Below, in pieces: positions 8,473 to 17,464 of a stretch of 64,000 bases of DNA; the first letter of the stretch is position 1, and every line of letters starts with the position of its first letter. A program made the position numbers and the translations under genes. This stretch comes from Sphaerimonospora sp050942215. Its GTDB lineage: Bacteria > Actinomycetota > Actinomycetes > Streptosporangiales > Streptosporangiaceae. Location of the stretch: assembly GCF_050942215.1 (NCBI RefSeq), contig NZ_CP192056.1, positions 6,200,001-6,264,000 on the forward strand. The letters are read 5' to 3'. The notes under the pieces are model-generated. The model worked only from the letters and a program-made list of their open reading frames with translations. It was not told the origin of the DNA and did no database searches.

Positions 8473-10337
8473 GTGGCTCCTTGCGATTCTCGTACGGCAC
8501 GCGCCCACTGCTCGTGGCGCGCTTGGGGGGTGATCAGGGCGCAGTCGCCGCATTTGCCGGCGTCGGGCAGGCGGTAGTACAGGCAGCAGCTGCGTCGGAC
8601 GAAGAAGGGATGGCCGGGCGCCGGTTCCAGCAGCTCCCCGGTGCCCCGCAGCGGGCCCTGGTTCACGGGCGCGGGGTCGAGCAGCTCGCGGCCCAGCGCG
8701 ACGGCCGCGTCGTTGAGTTCGGGCCGTGCGCGGGCGAGGGCGCGGACGGTCCCGGCCAGCGCGGAGGCCGCGTTGCCCCACAGCAGGCCCGGTGCGATCT
8801 TCACGATCGCCTGGAACGCCTCGGCCAGCGGTTCCAGCAGCCCGGTCATCACGGTGCGGCGCAGGGACTCGGCCGACTGTGCCGGGTCGCGGAGCCGCCA
8901 CCCGTCCAGGCCGGCGGCGCGCAGCGGCAGCGGCCCACCGGGCACGGCCTGCCAGTGGACCCGCCGCGGATCCAGGTCGATCAGCAGGTCGTGGGCGATC
9001 AGCGCGCCGAGCGGTGGCGACCACAGCCGGGCGGCGAGCCCCTGGAACAGGATTGAGGCGGCCACCCTGCGCTCGGCGGTGCCCAGGCGGCCGGCGACGG
9101 CCATGATCCTTTCCTCGAGGACGCCGGGATCGGTGAGCAGGTCGGTGAGCGGGCGCCATCCCGGCTCGATCGGGCCGATGCCGAGCTCGAAGTAGCCGCC
9201 GACGGTGGAGACGTCGGCGGCCACACCGGACACGGCCGACGGAGCGGCGGGGAGCAGCGCCGGGGGCGTCTCCCGCAGCCTGTCCGCCGCCCGGCGGCTC
9301 CACGCGGCCAGCTCGGGCAGCGTGGCGAACGCGATGACGTCACCGTCGAAGGCCGCGGCGTATCCGTCGCCCGCCTGTCGTACGACCAGTTCAACGGCCT
9401 CGTCGTCCGGTCCTGCGGGCCGGCTCCCGTCGCCGCCCTCGCCGGTACGGCGGACCGCGGACGTGCGCCAGCCCTCCCTGGTCAGCGCTCGCTCCAGCAG
9501 CGGGCGGTGGACGTCGTCGGCGGTCACCCGCACCCTTCCCCCGTCGCCTGTCTGGAGCACGAACACTCCGGACACGGGGTCGAAGGACAGGTCATCCCCA
9601 TCGAAGGCGGCGCCGATCACGCGCCGGGTGGTCAGCTCCTCCGGCGTCCCGGCGTGCAGTACGCCGTCGGGGGCGAGCAGCCAGAGCCGGTCTGCGACCC
9701 GCAGCGCCAGCTCCAGGTCGTGTGTGGACACCACGACGGCGAGATCGTTCTCGCGGACGAGACGGCGCAGCAGGCCCAGCAGCGCCACCCTGGAGGTGAC
9801 GTCCAGGAACGCGGTCGGCTCGTCCAGCAGGATCGCCGAGGGCTGCTGGGCCAGGGCGCGGGCGACCAGCACCCGCTGGCGCTCGCCGTCGGACAGCTCG
9901 GTCACCGGACGGTCGGCCAGGTGGCCGGCGTGGACCGCCTCCAGCGTCCGGGAGACGATCTCGTCGTCCGCGGCCGACAGACGTCCGGTGAACCCGGTGT
10001 GCGAGTGCCGTCCCAGCCCGGCCAGCTCGCGGGCGGTCAGCAGGGCGGGCAGGTCCCGCTCGGTGAGCACGACGGCGAGCCGCCGGGCCAGCTCGGCCGC
10101 GGGCACCGACTCGATCGCGGCGCCGTCGATGAGGACCCGCCCGGCCAGTGCGGGCTGCAGCCCGGCCATGGTCCGCAGCAGGGTGGACTTGCCGGTGCCG
10201 TTCGGGCCGATCAACGTGGTGAGCTCGCCGGGCGCCGCCGTCGCGTTCAGGCCGTTCAGCACGCGACGCTCACGGTGGCCCCGGCGCGCCGGGTATCCGG
10301 CGCACACGTCCTCCAGGCGCAAACCCCGATCCGCCAT
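8469..10337 (-). CDS. Fusion of ABC importer ATPase and FhuF-like iron-sulfur reductase
   Basis: 622 residues in two parts. Residues 1-260 are a FepC/BtuD-type ATPase: Walker A GPNGTGKST (44-52), signature LSDGERQRVLVARAL, Walker B ILLDEPTAFLD, switch histidine in VVVSTHDLEL. Residues about 370-622 resemble the siderophore reductase FhuF, ending in a cluster motif CCLYYRLPDAGKCGDC. FhuF reduces metal in imported chelates to release it. Having it on the ATPase suggests that import and reductive release are coupled. No internal stop or start separates the halves. It sits downstream of the permease with a 2-bp gap. Confidence 0.85.
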   Translation of the reverse strand: MADRGLRLEDVCAGYPARRGHRERRVLNGLNATAAPGELTTLIGPNGTGKSTLLRTMAGLQPALAGRVLIDGAAIESVPAAELARRLAVVLTERDLPALLTARELAGLGRHSHTGFTGRLSAADDEIVSRTLEAVHAGHLADRPVTELSDGERQRVLVARALAQQPSAILLDEPTAFLDVTSRVALLGLLRRLVRENDLAVVVSTHDLELALRVADRLWLLAPDGVLHAGTPEELTTRRVIGAAFDGDDLSFDPVSGVFVLQTGDGGRVRVTADDVHRPLLERALTREGWRTSAVRRTGEGGDGSRPAGPDDEAVELVVRQAGDGYAAAFDGDVIAFATLPELAAWSRRAADRLRETPPALLPAAPSAVSGVAADVSTVGGYFELGIGPIEPGWRPLTDLLTDPGVLEERIMAVAGRLGTAERRVAASILFQGLAARLWSPPLGALIAHDLLIDLDPRRVHWQAVPGGPLPLRAAGLDGWRLRDPAQSAESLRRTVMTGLLEPLAEAFQAIVKIAPGLLWGNAASALAGTVRALARARPELNDAAVALGRELLDPAPVNQGPLRGTGELLEPAPGHPFFVRRSCCLYYRLPDAGKCGDCALITPQARHEQWARAVRESQGAT

Positions 10338-10339
10338 GG

Positions 10340-11416
10340 TCACACCGCCAGTCCGGTTCTGGCCGCGCGGCTGCGCAGCAGTACGGCGATCACCACGGGC
10401 GCGCCGATGATGGTGGTCACCGCGTTGAGCGGAAGCACGACTCCGCCGCCCGGCAGCTGGGCGGCCACGCAGCACAGCAGCGCCACTGCGGCGCCGAGCA
10501 GCGCGACGCCGGGCATGAGCAGCCGATGGTCGGCGGTGCCCAGCGCCAGCCGGGCCACGTGTGGTACGGCCAGGCCGAGGAAGGCGACCGGCCCGCAGAA
10601 AGCGGTTACCGTCCCGGCGAGCACCGACGACACCAGCAGGGTGAGCGTGCGGGTCAGCCGCACCCGCACCCCCATGGTGCGAGCGTAGTTCTCGCCGAGG
10701 AGCAGTGCGTTGAGCGGCTTGACCCCGGCCAGCGCCGCCGCGAGCTCGACGAGACAGACCGGGCCGAACACGGCGAGGTCGGCCCACGTGGTCCCGGCGA
10801 AGCTGCCCAGGCTCCAGCTGATGAACTGCTGGGCGCGCTGCGGGTCGGTGTAGACGAGCAGCACCGTGATGACCGAGGTGGCGGCCGAGCCGACCATCAC
10901 ACCGACGATCAGCAGTGTGACCACGGACCGCACCCGCCGCGACAGCGCGAGCACGAGGGCGAGCACCGCCGCCGCTCCAGCCGAGGCGGCGACGACCACC
11001 CCGGCCCGGCCGAGCCCGGCCAGACCGGCGGTGAACGCGCCGGCGGCCCCGCCCCAGCCGATGATGATCAGTGAGACGCCCAGGCTCGCGCCCGAGCTCA
11101 CCCCGAGGATGTACGGCTCGGCCAGCGGGTTACGGAACAGTGTCTGCATCTGCACCCCGGCCGCGCCGAGGGCGGCTCCGGCCAGTGCGGCGGTGATCGC
11201 GCGCGGCAGCCGTACCGTCCAGATGATCTCGCGGACGGCGGGGTCGGCCGAGCCGTCGCGCAACAGTGCGGGCAGCATTCGGGCTGGAGAGATCGAGGTG
11301 GAGCCGAGCGCGACGGCCAGCGCGAACGCGACCGGCACCGCCAGCACCATGATCGAGAGAACCACCGTCCGGCGGCGGACCGCCACCGGAACGACGGCCT
11401 GCGCCACCGCGGTCAC
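10340..11416 (-). CDS. BtuC/FecCD-type ABC importer permease
   Basis: 358 residues with about nine to ten hydrophobic helices. Family motifs include VRLPRAITAALAGAALGAAG, NPLAEPYILGVSSGASLG and GPVAFLGLAVPHVARLALG, the last forming the contact to the ATPase. FecCD permeases move vitamin B12, haem or iron-siderophores through the membrane. The GTG start overlaps the stop of the binding-protein gene (GTGA). The cobalamin riboswitch ahead of the operon points to B12, cobinamide or another cobalt chelate as cargo; iron-siderophore is the alternative. Confidence 0.9.
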   Translation of the reverse strand: MTAVAQAVVPVAVRRRTVVLSIMVLAVPVAFALAVALGSTSISPARMLPALLRDGSADPAVREIIWTVRLPRAITAALAGAALGAAGVQMQTLFRNPLAEPYILGVSSGASLGVSLIIIGWGGAAGAFTAGLAGLGRAGVVVAASAGAAAVLALVLALSRRVRSVVTLLIVGVMVGSAATSVITVLLVYTDPQRAQQFISWSLGSFAGTTWADLAVFGPVCLVELAAALAGVKPLNALLLGENYARTMGVRVRLTRTLTLLVSSVLAGTVTAFCGPVAFLGLAVPHVARLALGTADHRLLMPGVALLGAAVALLCCVAAQLPGGGVVLPLNAVTTIIGAPVVIAVLLRSRAARTGLAV

Positions 11417-12630
11417 CCGGTCAGCTTCTGGTAGAAGGTGGACTCGTGGCCGGGGGCGAGGCCGGGGTGGAGGATCGCCACCAGGTCGCCCAGCACCAGA
11501 TCGGGGCGGGCGACGCCGCGCTCCCAGAAGTCGTTGCCGCCGCCCGGGCCCATGGCCTTGTTGGCCGACCACACCTCGCCCGTCAGGTAGGCGGTGAACT
11601 CGGCGTAGCGGGCGTCGGACTTCTTCACGTCCGCCAGCGTCGTCCACTCGTTGACCTGGGCGAGCCAGACCTTCGCGTCCTTGGCCCCGGCCAGCACGGC
11701 CTCCAGGTCCAGGGTGGTGCTGCCGGAGCCGGGCGTGCCGGCCCACGGGTAGGTCCCGCCCGCGTCCTTGATCAGTCCGCCGACGTAGCTGCCGCCGTTG
11801 GGCATCGACCACTGGCCCTGATACATCTGGCCGGGCAGCACGGTGACCGGCGTGGCCGCCCTCGCCTTGACCGACAGCGCCGCGTAGTCGGACTCGATCT
11901 TCCCGAACACCTCGTCGGCCCTGGCCTCGGTGCCGGTGAGCGCGGCCATCAGCTTGATCCACTCGGCGCGGCCCAGCGCGGTGGTCTCCAGCCATTCTGC
12001 GTTGGCGACCACCGCGATCCCGGCCTGGCGGAGCACGCCGTAGGCCTTGTCCTCGGTGCCCTGGGTCATGAGCACGTCGGGCCTGGCGCCGATGACCTTC
12101 TCGGTGTCGACCTCCTGCCCGGAGGCGTACTCGGTCACCGCGCCGGCCGCCACCCGCTCCCGCACCTGCGGGGAGGTGATGAAGCCGGCGGAGGCGACCC
12201 CGCCGAGCCGGTCGAGCACGCCCAGCTCGGTGATGAACGGCAGGTGCGTGGTCGAGGCGGAGTACAGCGACTCGATGGGGGTCTCTACGACGACCGCGCC
12301 CGCCAGCTCACCGGTCGGCTCGGGGGCCGGGGTGCCGCAGCGGACCAGCACGTACGTCTCCGGCTTGGCGCCGGGGGCGGGCTGCTTGACCGTGACCACC
12401 TGATAGTTCTTTGCGTAGGTGAGAGTGAAGTTGGTGGCGTGCGTCAGGGTCTGCTTGACCGGGAAGTAGTCGGTCTCCGCGTCATAGGAGGTGACGCAGT
12501 GGCTATCGACCGCCGAAGCACCGGCCGCGGGGGACGCGGCGGGTTCGGTTCCGCCGCAGGCGGCCGTGGTGAGCAAGATCGCGGACACGACGGCGAACAG
12601 CGCGCCGCCGATCGGGCGGGGGATACCCAT
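11413..12630 (-). CDS. Metal-chelate/corrinoid ABC importer binding lipoprotein
   Basis: 405 residues. The signal peptide ends in a lipobox (LLTTAACGG, cysteine near residue 23). The rest is a class III periplasmic-binding-protein fold (VVVETPIESLYSAS, ARPDVLMTQGTEDK, GIAVVANAEWLE, YVGGLIKDAGGTYPW). It captures the ligand at the cell surface and passes it to the permease. The ATG at 12630 sits at the start of the signal peptide; upstream in-frame codons would run into the riboswitch leader. It is the first gene of the operon controlled by the riboswitch at 12870-13018. Confidence 0.9.
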   Translation of the reverse strand: MGIPRPIGGALFAVVSAILLTTAACGGTEPAASPAAGASAVDSHCVTSYDAETDYFPVKQTLTHATNFTLTYAKNYQVVTVKQPAPGAKPETYVLVRCGTPAPEPTGELAGAVVVETPIESLYSASTTHLPFITELGVLDRLGGVASAGFITSPQVRERVAAGAVTEYASGQEVDTEKVIGARPDVLMTQGTEDKAYGVLRQAGIAVVANAEWLETTALGRAEWIKLMAALTGTEARADEVFGKIESDYAALSVKARAATPVTVLPGQMYQGQWSMPNGGSYVGGLIKDAGGTYPWAGTPGSGSTTLDLEAVLAGAKDAKVWLAQVNEWTTLADVKKSDARYAEFTAYLTGEVWSANKAMGPGGGNDFWERGVARPDLVLGDLVAILHPGLAPGHESTFYQKLTG

Positions 12631-12869
12631 CGATGGTCTCCTGGGAACGGGCCGCGACCACCATTCCTCGATAGCGTGACGCGGCGGGCGAGGAGCCGGA
12701 TATGACCAGGAGAGCCCGGCCGGAGCGGCCGGTCCTGCGGCCGTCGGCCGTACGGCCGACCGAAACGCCGGTTTTCCCGCCGCGAGCGGCGAGCAGGAGG
12801 TCACGCCGGGTGCACGGCACGGCGACCACCATCCTCTCTTGGGGAGATCCGCCCCAATTTCTTCGAGGA

Positions 12870-13018
12870 GGCGACCGCGTGAGTCTCCTGGCTCTCGGGT
12901 CAAAGCTCGCCTCGGCCTTCCCACCCTCCCGGGCAGTGGCCTGCGTCGAGGTTCGCTCGCCGATCACAGTGGCGGGACCGCGCCGGATTCACACCGGCTT
13001 CCTCGTTCCGCCGTCGCC
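12870..13018 (-). promoter_or_regulatory. Cobalamin riboswitch ahead of the importer operon
   Basis: On the minus strand: P1 arm GGCGAC, then GAAGCCGGTGTGAATCCGG, GCGGTCCCGCCACTGT, GCCACTGCCCGGG, GGTGGGAAGGC and the closing GAGCCAGGAGACTC with GTCGCC pairing back to P1. These are the B12-box and conserved core of the cobalamin riboswitch. About 240 nt separate it from the binding-protein ATG. A small hairpin (12839-12857, TTGGGG/CCCCAA) may be part of the expression platform. B12 should repress the importer. Confidence 0.93.
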
Positions 13019-13104
13019 TACGTCCCGCATCATCTCATATGCACACTTTCCCCAGGAGATACCGGGCCTCATTGACGCGAATGGGAGGACGGGATACGTT
13101 TCGA

Positions 13105-13212
13105 TGGATTTCACGATCGTCCAAGGGAAATCCGGTGAGATGCCGGTGCGGACGCGCCACTGTATCCGGGACGCAGATCCCGGGAGCCAGATCGCTTGGT
13201 GGTCGTGACCTC
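13105..13212 (+). promoter_or_regulatory. Cobalamin riboswitch ahead of cbtBA
   Basis: Plus strand: AGGGAAATCCGGTGAGATGCC, GTGCGGACGCGCCACTGTA, GGGAGCCAGATCGC. The core is shorter than in the other three riboswitches of the window. It ends about 40 nt before cbtB and lies back to back with the importer riboswitch, about 90 bp apart. TGAGGAGG just ahead of the ATG is the ribosome binding site that the platform would control. Confidence 0.85.
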
Positions 13213-13248
13213 GTGATATGGGACGCGTCACCCTGAGGAGGCTCTTAG

Positions 13249-13437
13249 ATGAGCGGGCTGTCCACCCCCTCGATCATTCCCCTGCCCCGGCTCCGCCCCT
13301 GGCTTCTGGCCGTACCTGTGCTGCTGCTCGTGGCGTACCTGGTCCTGATGGACAACGGCGCGGTCTCCCAGACCGGCGCCTTCCTGCACGAGCTGATGCA
13401 CGACGGGCGGCACCTGCTCGGCGTGCCGTGCCACTAG
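13249..13437 (+). CDS. cbtB: Cobalt transporter subunit CbtB
   Basis: A 62-residue protein with one membrane helix (WLLAVPVLLLVAYLVLMDNG) and a C-terminal histidine motif (LHELMHDGRHLLGVPCH) that fits the proposed cobalt-binding site of CbtB. CbtB and CbtA form a B12-regulated cobalt transporter. A riboswitch precedes it, and cbtA starts 8 bp after its stop. Confidence 0.92.
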   Translation: MSGLSTPSIIPLPRLRPWLLAVPVLLLVAYLVLMDNGAVSQTGAFLHELMHDGRHLLGVPCH

Positions 13438-13445
13438 GGGGCGGC

Positions 13446-14207
13446 GTGGTACGCACCCTGCTGGTCAGGGGCCTGCTTCTCGGGCTCCTGGCCGGATTGA
13501 TCGCGGGCGGCTTCGCCTTCGCCTTCGGGGAACCTCGGGTGGACGCGGCGATCGCTCTCGAAGAGGCGGCGGCCGCACAGGCCGAGGCGTCGGAGCCCGA
13601 CGCGGAGGCCGGGCACAGTCACGGCGAGGAGGCCGAGGTCAGCAGGCCGGCGCAGAAGGCCGGGCTCTTCCTGGCCACCGGGCTCTACGGGCTGGCCGTC
13701 GGCGGCGTCTTCGCGCTCGTGTTCGCCGGTCTGCGCGGCCGGGTCGGGCCACGGTCCGACGGGCGACTCGCGCTGGCCGCGGCCGGGACGGCGTTTACCG
13801 CGATGATCCTCGTTCCTTTCGTGAAATATCCGGCCAATCCGCCCGCTGTGGGCGATCCCGATACGATCAACAGCCGCACCCTGCTCTACGTGGTGATGAT
13901 CATCATCGGGCTCGCGGCGACGGCGGCCGCGGTGACGACGGCCCGGCGTGTCCTCTCTGATCCGTGGCTCCGCTGGGTTGCCACGGTGGCCGCCTTCCTC
14001 GTTCCGGTGGTCGCCGCCTGGTGGCTGCTGCCCACGGTCAGCGAGGTGCCCGACGGCTTCCCCGCCACGCTGCTGTGGGAGTTCAGGCTCACCTCGCTCG
14101 GCACGCAGCTCGTCTTCTGGTCGGCCTTCGGCGTGCTGTTCGGCTGGATCAGCGACCGGGCGGCCCGGCGTACGGCGGCTCCCGCGAGTGCCGCGGCACC
14201 GAGCTGA
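13446..14207 (+). CDS. cbtA: Cobalt transporter subunit CbtA
   Basis: 253 residues with about five to six membrane helices. A periplasmic loop after the first helix contains the putative metal-binding stretch EAGHSHGEEAE. Other family-like segments are LVPFVKYPANPPAVGDPDTI and LLPTVSEVPDGFPATLLWEF. It works with CbtB in cobalt uptake for the cobalamin pathway in this window. The GTG start is preceded by GGGGGCGG. Confidence 0.92.
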   Translation: MVRTLLVRGLLLGLLAGLIAGGFAFAFGEPRVDAAIALEEAAAAQAEASEPDAEAGHSHGEEAEVSRPAQKAGLFLATGLYGLAVGGVFALVFAGLRGRVGPRSDGRLALAAAGTAFTAMILVPFVKYPANPPAVGDPDTINSRTLLYVVMIIIGLAATAAAVTTARRVLSDPWLRWVATVAAFLVPVVAAWWLLPTVSEVPDGFPATLLWEFRLTSLGTQLVFWSAFGVLFGWISDRAARRTAAPASAAAPS

Positions 14208-14217
14208 GCAGTGTGAG

Positions 14218-14772
14218 GTGCTGTTCATCCGGCATGCCACCACGCCGGGGATGCGGACCGCCTGCTTCCCCGGCGACGAGAACGCCGACGCGGCGACCCT
14301 GGCGAAGGCCGCCGCGTTGACGGGATTCGTCGAGGCCCCGGCGGTCTGGGTCGCCCCCGGCAGAGCCGTACGGCAGACCGTCGCCGCCATCGGGCTGGCG
14401 GCACGCGAGGCGCCGGCCCTCGGAGAGGCGGACTACGGCCGGTGGCGCGGCCTCCCCTATGAGCGGGTCGCGCGGGAGGAGCCGGAGGCGCTGGCGCGCT
14501 GGCTGACCGACCCCGACTCGGCTCCGCACGGCGGCGAGACCCTGACCGCGCACGCGGCCAGGGTCGCGAGCTGGCTCGACGCGATGCGAGACGAGCCCGA
14601 AGGAGTCGCCGTCTGCGGCGCCGGCGCCATCCGGGCGGCGCTGGGCCATGCCCTGGGGCTCGACCCGCTCGGCGCCACCCGCTTCGACCTGGCTCCCCTG
14701 TCCACCACCGAACTGACCGTCACCCGGGACGGCTGGCGCGTCGCCCATGTCAACCGGAAGGTTCCGATTTGA
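14218..14772 (+). CDS. Histidine phosphatase family protein (CobC-like)
   Basis: 184 residues. The phosphohistidine motif is FIRHATTPG, with an RHA in place of the usual RHG. A second active-site segment is GEADYGRWRGL, and the C-terminal CGAGAIRAALGHAL replaces the usual VSHG. In B12 loci such proteins are often alpha-ribazole-phosphate phosphatases. The missing VSHG histidine weakens that call, and it may be a pathway protein with altered activity. It is coupled to the next gene by a TTGA overlap. Confidence 0.7.
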   Translation: MLFIRHATTPGMRTACFPGDENADAATLAKAAALTGFVEAPAVWVAPGRAVRQTVAAIGLAAREAPALGEADYGRWRGLPYERVAREEPEALARWLTDPDSAPHGGETLTAHAARVASWLDAMRDEPEGVAVCGAGAIRAALGHALGLDPLGATRFDLAPLSTTELTVTRDGWRVAHVNRKVPI

Positions 14773-16859
14773 TCGTCACGTATCCGTTCAGCGCGGTCGT
14801 CGGGCTCGACGACCTGAAGCTGGCGCTGGTGCTCAACGCGGTCTCGCCCCGGGTGGGCGGCGTGCTGGTGCGCGGGGAGAAGGGCACGGCGAAATCCACG
14901 ATCGTGCGCGCGCTCGCGGCCCAGCTGCCGGCGGTCGACGTGGTGCAGGGCTGCCGGTTCGCCTGCGATCCCGACGCGCCCGATCCGCGATGCCCCGACG
15001 GCCCGCACGAGCCCGGCGCCGAGGGCGTGACCCGCGCGGCCGCCCTGGTGGAGCTGCCGGTCGGCGCCTCGGAGGACCGCCTGGTCGGGTCGCTCGACGT
15101 GGAGCGGGCGCTGACGGAGGGGGTGAAGGCGTTCGAGCCTGGCCTGCTGGCGGCCGCCCACCGCGGCGTGCTGTACGTGGACGAGGTGAACCTGCTGCAC
15201 GACCATCTCGTGGACCTGCTGCTCGACGCGGCCGCGCTGGGGACCTGCTACGTCGAACGCGAGTCGGTGTCGGTGCGCCACGCCGCCCGGTTCCTGCTGG
15301 TGGGCACGATGAACCCGGAGGAGGGAGAGCTGCGCCCGCAGCTCCTGGACAGGTTCGGGCTGACCGTCGAGGTCAGGGCGTCGCGCGATCCCGCGGAGCG
15401 GGCCGAGGTGGTGCGGCGCCGGCTGGCCTTCGACGCCGACGCCGCGGCGTTCGCCGCCCGGTGGGAGCAGGAGGAGTCGGCCCTGGCCGCCCGGATCGCC
15501 ACCGCCCGGGCCCTGGTGCCGGAGGTGCGGCTACCGGACGCGCGGCTGCGGCAGATCGCCACGGTGTGCGCTGCGTTCGAGGTGGACGGCCTGCGGGCCG
15601 ACCTGGTGACCGCGAACGCGGCCATCGCCCACGCCGCCTGGCAGGGGCGCGACGCGGTGACCACCGAGGACGTACGCGCCGCGGCCCGGCTGTCGCTGCC
15701 GCACCGCAGGCGGCGCGACCCGTTCGACGCGCCGGGGCTCGACGAGAAACTGCTCGACGAGCTGCTCGATCGCACGTCGGACGACGACGACCCCGACGGC
15801 GGCGGCCCCGACAACGGGGGGCCCGACAACGGGGGGCCCGACGGCGGAGGGCCGGGGCAGGACTCCCGCCCGCCGGGCGCGCCGCCGCCGGCCGAAGACA
15901 CGGAACCACCGGCGCATCGCGATCCGGCGGAGACGGAGCGTGCGACGGCGCCGGAGCGTCCGGCCGCCGCCGAACGGCCGGAGACGGACGACGGCGCGGG
16001 CCAGGACCGGGCCGGTGAAAGCGCGGCGGAACCGCCGGAGGCCGGGCCGCAGGCGACCGGCCACGTCGCCGAGGTGGCCGCGCCCCACCGGGTGCCGCTC
16101 CTGCAGGTGCCGGGGATCGGCGAGGGCTCGGCGGGCCGACGGTCACGTTCACGGACCCGGCACGGCCGGAGCACCGGCGCGCGCCGTCCGACCGGCCAGG
16201 TGCGCGACCTGCACGTCACGGCGACGCTGCTGGCGGCGGCGCCCCACCAGCGGGAGCGCGGGCGGCGCGGCCCCGGGCTGGTGCTACGCGGGGACGACCT
16301 GCGTGAGGTGGTCCGCGAGGGCCGCGAGGGTAACCTCGTGCTGTTCGTGGTGGACGCCAGCGGTTCGATGGCCGCGCGCAGGCGGATGAGCTCGGTCAAG
16401 ACGGCGGTGCTGAGCCTGCTGCTCGATGCTTATCAGCGGCGGGACAAGGTCGGGCTGGTCACCTTCCGAGGTGCGGACGCGCAGGTAGCCCTACCGCCGA
16501 CCTCGTCGGTCGAGGCGGGCGCCGCACGGTTGCGCTCACTGCCCACCGGCGGGCGTACACCGCTGGCGGCGGGGCTGACCCGCGCGGCCGAGGTGCTGCG
16601 GGTGGAGCGGCTGCGCGATCCGGCCAGGCGTCCGTTGCTGGTGCTGGTGACCGACGGGCGCGCGACGGCGGGCGGCGAGGTGGACCGCGCCGCCGCCCTG
16701 CTGGAGGGCACGGCGGCGGTGGTCGTGGACTGCGAGAGCGGGCCGGTGCGGCTCGGCCTGGCGGTCCGTCTGGCGTCCCGGTTGCGTGCCCGGCTCGTCT
16801 CCCTCGACTCCCTGGCCGACCTCGGGTCGGTCGTCCGCGACTACAGGAAGGCGGCCTGA
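14769..16859 (+). CDS. Cobaltochelatase ATPase/VWA subunit (ChlI-ChlD type)
   Basis: 696 residues joining both small chelatase subunits. Residues 1-340 are an AAA+ domain: Walker A GEKGTAKST, Walker B GVLYVDEVNLLHD, sensor GTMNPEEGELRPQLLDRFGL. Residues about 350-470 form a Pro/Gly/Asp/Glu-rich linker with a DNA-level repeat (DNGGP). Residues 510-696 form a von Willebrand A domain with MIDAS motif VDASGSMAAR. It drives ATP-dependent cobalt insertion into hydrogenobyrinate a,c-diamide together with CobN (18756-22358). The TTG start overlaps the previous stop. Confidence 0.93.
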   Translation: MIVTYPFSAVVGLDDLKLALVLNAVSPRVGGVLVRGEKGTAKSTIVRALAAQLPAVDVVQGCRFACDPDAPDPRCPDGPHEPGAEGVTRAAALVELPVGASEDRLVGSLDVERALTEGVKAFEPGLLAAAHRGVLYVDEVNLLHDHLVDLLLDAAALGTCYVERESVSVRHAARFLLVGTMNPEEGELRPQLLDRFGLTVEVRASRDPAERAEVVRRRLAFDADAAAFAARWEQEESALAARIATARALVPEVRLPDARLRQIATVCAAFEVDGLRADLVTANAAIAHAAWQGRDAVTTEDVRAAARLSLPHRRRRDPFDAPGLDEKLLDELLDRTSDDDDPDGGGPDNGGPDNGGPDGGGPGQDSRPPGAPPPAEDTEPPAHRDPAETERATAPERPAAAERPETDDGAGQDRAGESAAEPPEAGPQATGHVAEVAAPHRVPLLQVPGIGEGSAGRRSRSRTRHGRSTGARRPTGQVRDLHVTATLLAAAPHQRERGRRGPGLVLRGDDLREVVREGREGNLVLFVVDASGSMAARRRMSSVKTAVLSLLLDAYQRRDKVGLVTFRGADAQVALPPTSSVEAGAARLRSLPTGGRTPLAAGLTRAAEVLRVERLRDPARRPLLVLVTDGRATAGGEVDRAAALLEGTAAVVVDCESGPVRLGLAVRLASRLRARLVSLDSLADLGSVVRDYRKAA

Positions 16860-16861
16860 TC

Positions 16862-17464
16862 ATGCCGCAGGGAAAGCCGGCCATGGTGCCCGACGACGGG
16901 CTCACCACGCGTCAGCGTCGTACCAGGCCGCTGCTGATGGTCCACACCGGCCCGGGTAAGGGCAAGTCGACGGCCGCTTTCGGGATGGCGCTGCGGGCGT
17001 GGAACCAGGGCTGGCCGGTGGGCGTGTTCCAGTTCGTGAAGTCGGCTAAATGGCGCATCGGCGAGGAACGGGCGCTGAAGGTGCTCGGCGAGTCCGGCGA
17101 GGGCGGCCCGGTGACCTGGCACAAGATGGGCGAGGGCTGGTCGTGGATCCAGCGGCCGGGCACCGAGGAGGATCACGCGGCCGACGCCCGCGAGGGGTGG
17201 CAGCAGATCAAGCGTGATCTGGCGGCCGAGACGTACCGGTTCTATGTGCTGGACGAGTTCACCTACCCGCTGAAGTGGGGCTGGCTGGATCTGGACGACG
17301 TGCTGGCGGCGCTCACCGCGCGGCCGGGCAACCAGCACGTGGTGATCACCGGCAGGGACGCGCCCGAGCGCCTGATCGAGGTGGCCGATCTGGTGACGGA
17401 GATGGGCAAGGTGCGCCATCCCATGGACGTCGGCCAGAAAGGGCAGAAAGGCATCGAGTGGTAG
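16862..17464 (+). CDS. cobO: Cob(I)yrinic acid a,c-diamide adenosyltransferase
   Basis: 200 residues. The P-loop GPGKGKSTAAFGMALRAW is followed by the family phrases GVFQFVKSAKWRIGEE, WSWIQRPG and YVLDEFTYPLKWGW. CobO/BtuR transfers the adenosyl group from ATP to reduced cobalt. It follows the chelatase subunit by 2 bp and overlaps cobB, so cobalt insertion, adenosylation and amidation are co-expressed. Confidence 0.95.
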   Translation: MPQGKPAMVPDDGLTTRQRRTRPLLMVHTGPGKGKSTAAFGMALRAWNQGWPVGVFQFVKSAKWRIGEERALKVLGESGEGGPVTWHKMGEGWSWIQRPGTEEDHAADAREGWQQIKRDLAAETYRFYVLDEFTYPLKWGWLDLDDVLAALTARPGNQHVVITGRDAPERLIEVADLVTEMGKVRHPMDVGQKGQKGIEW

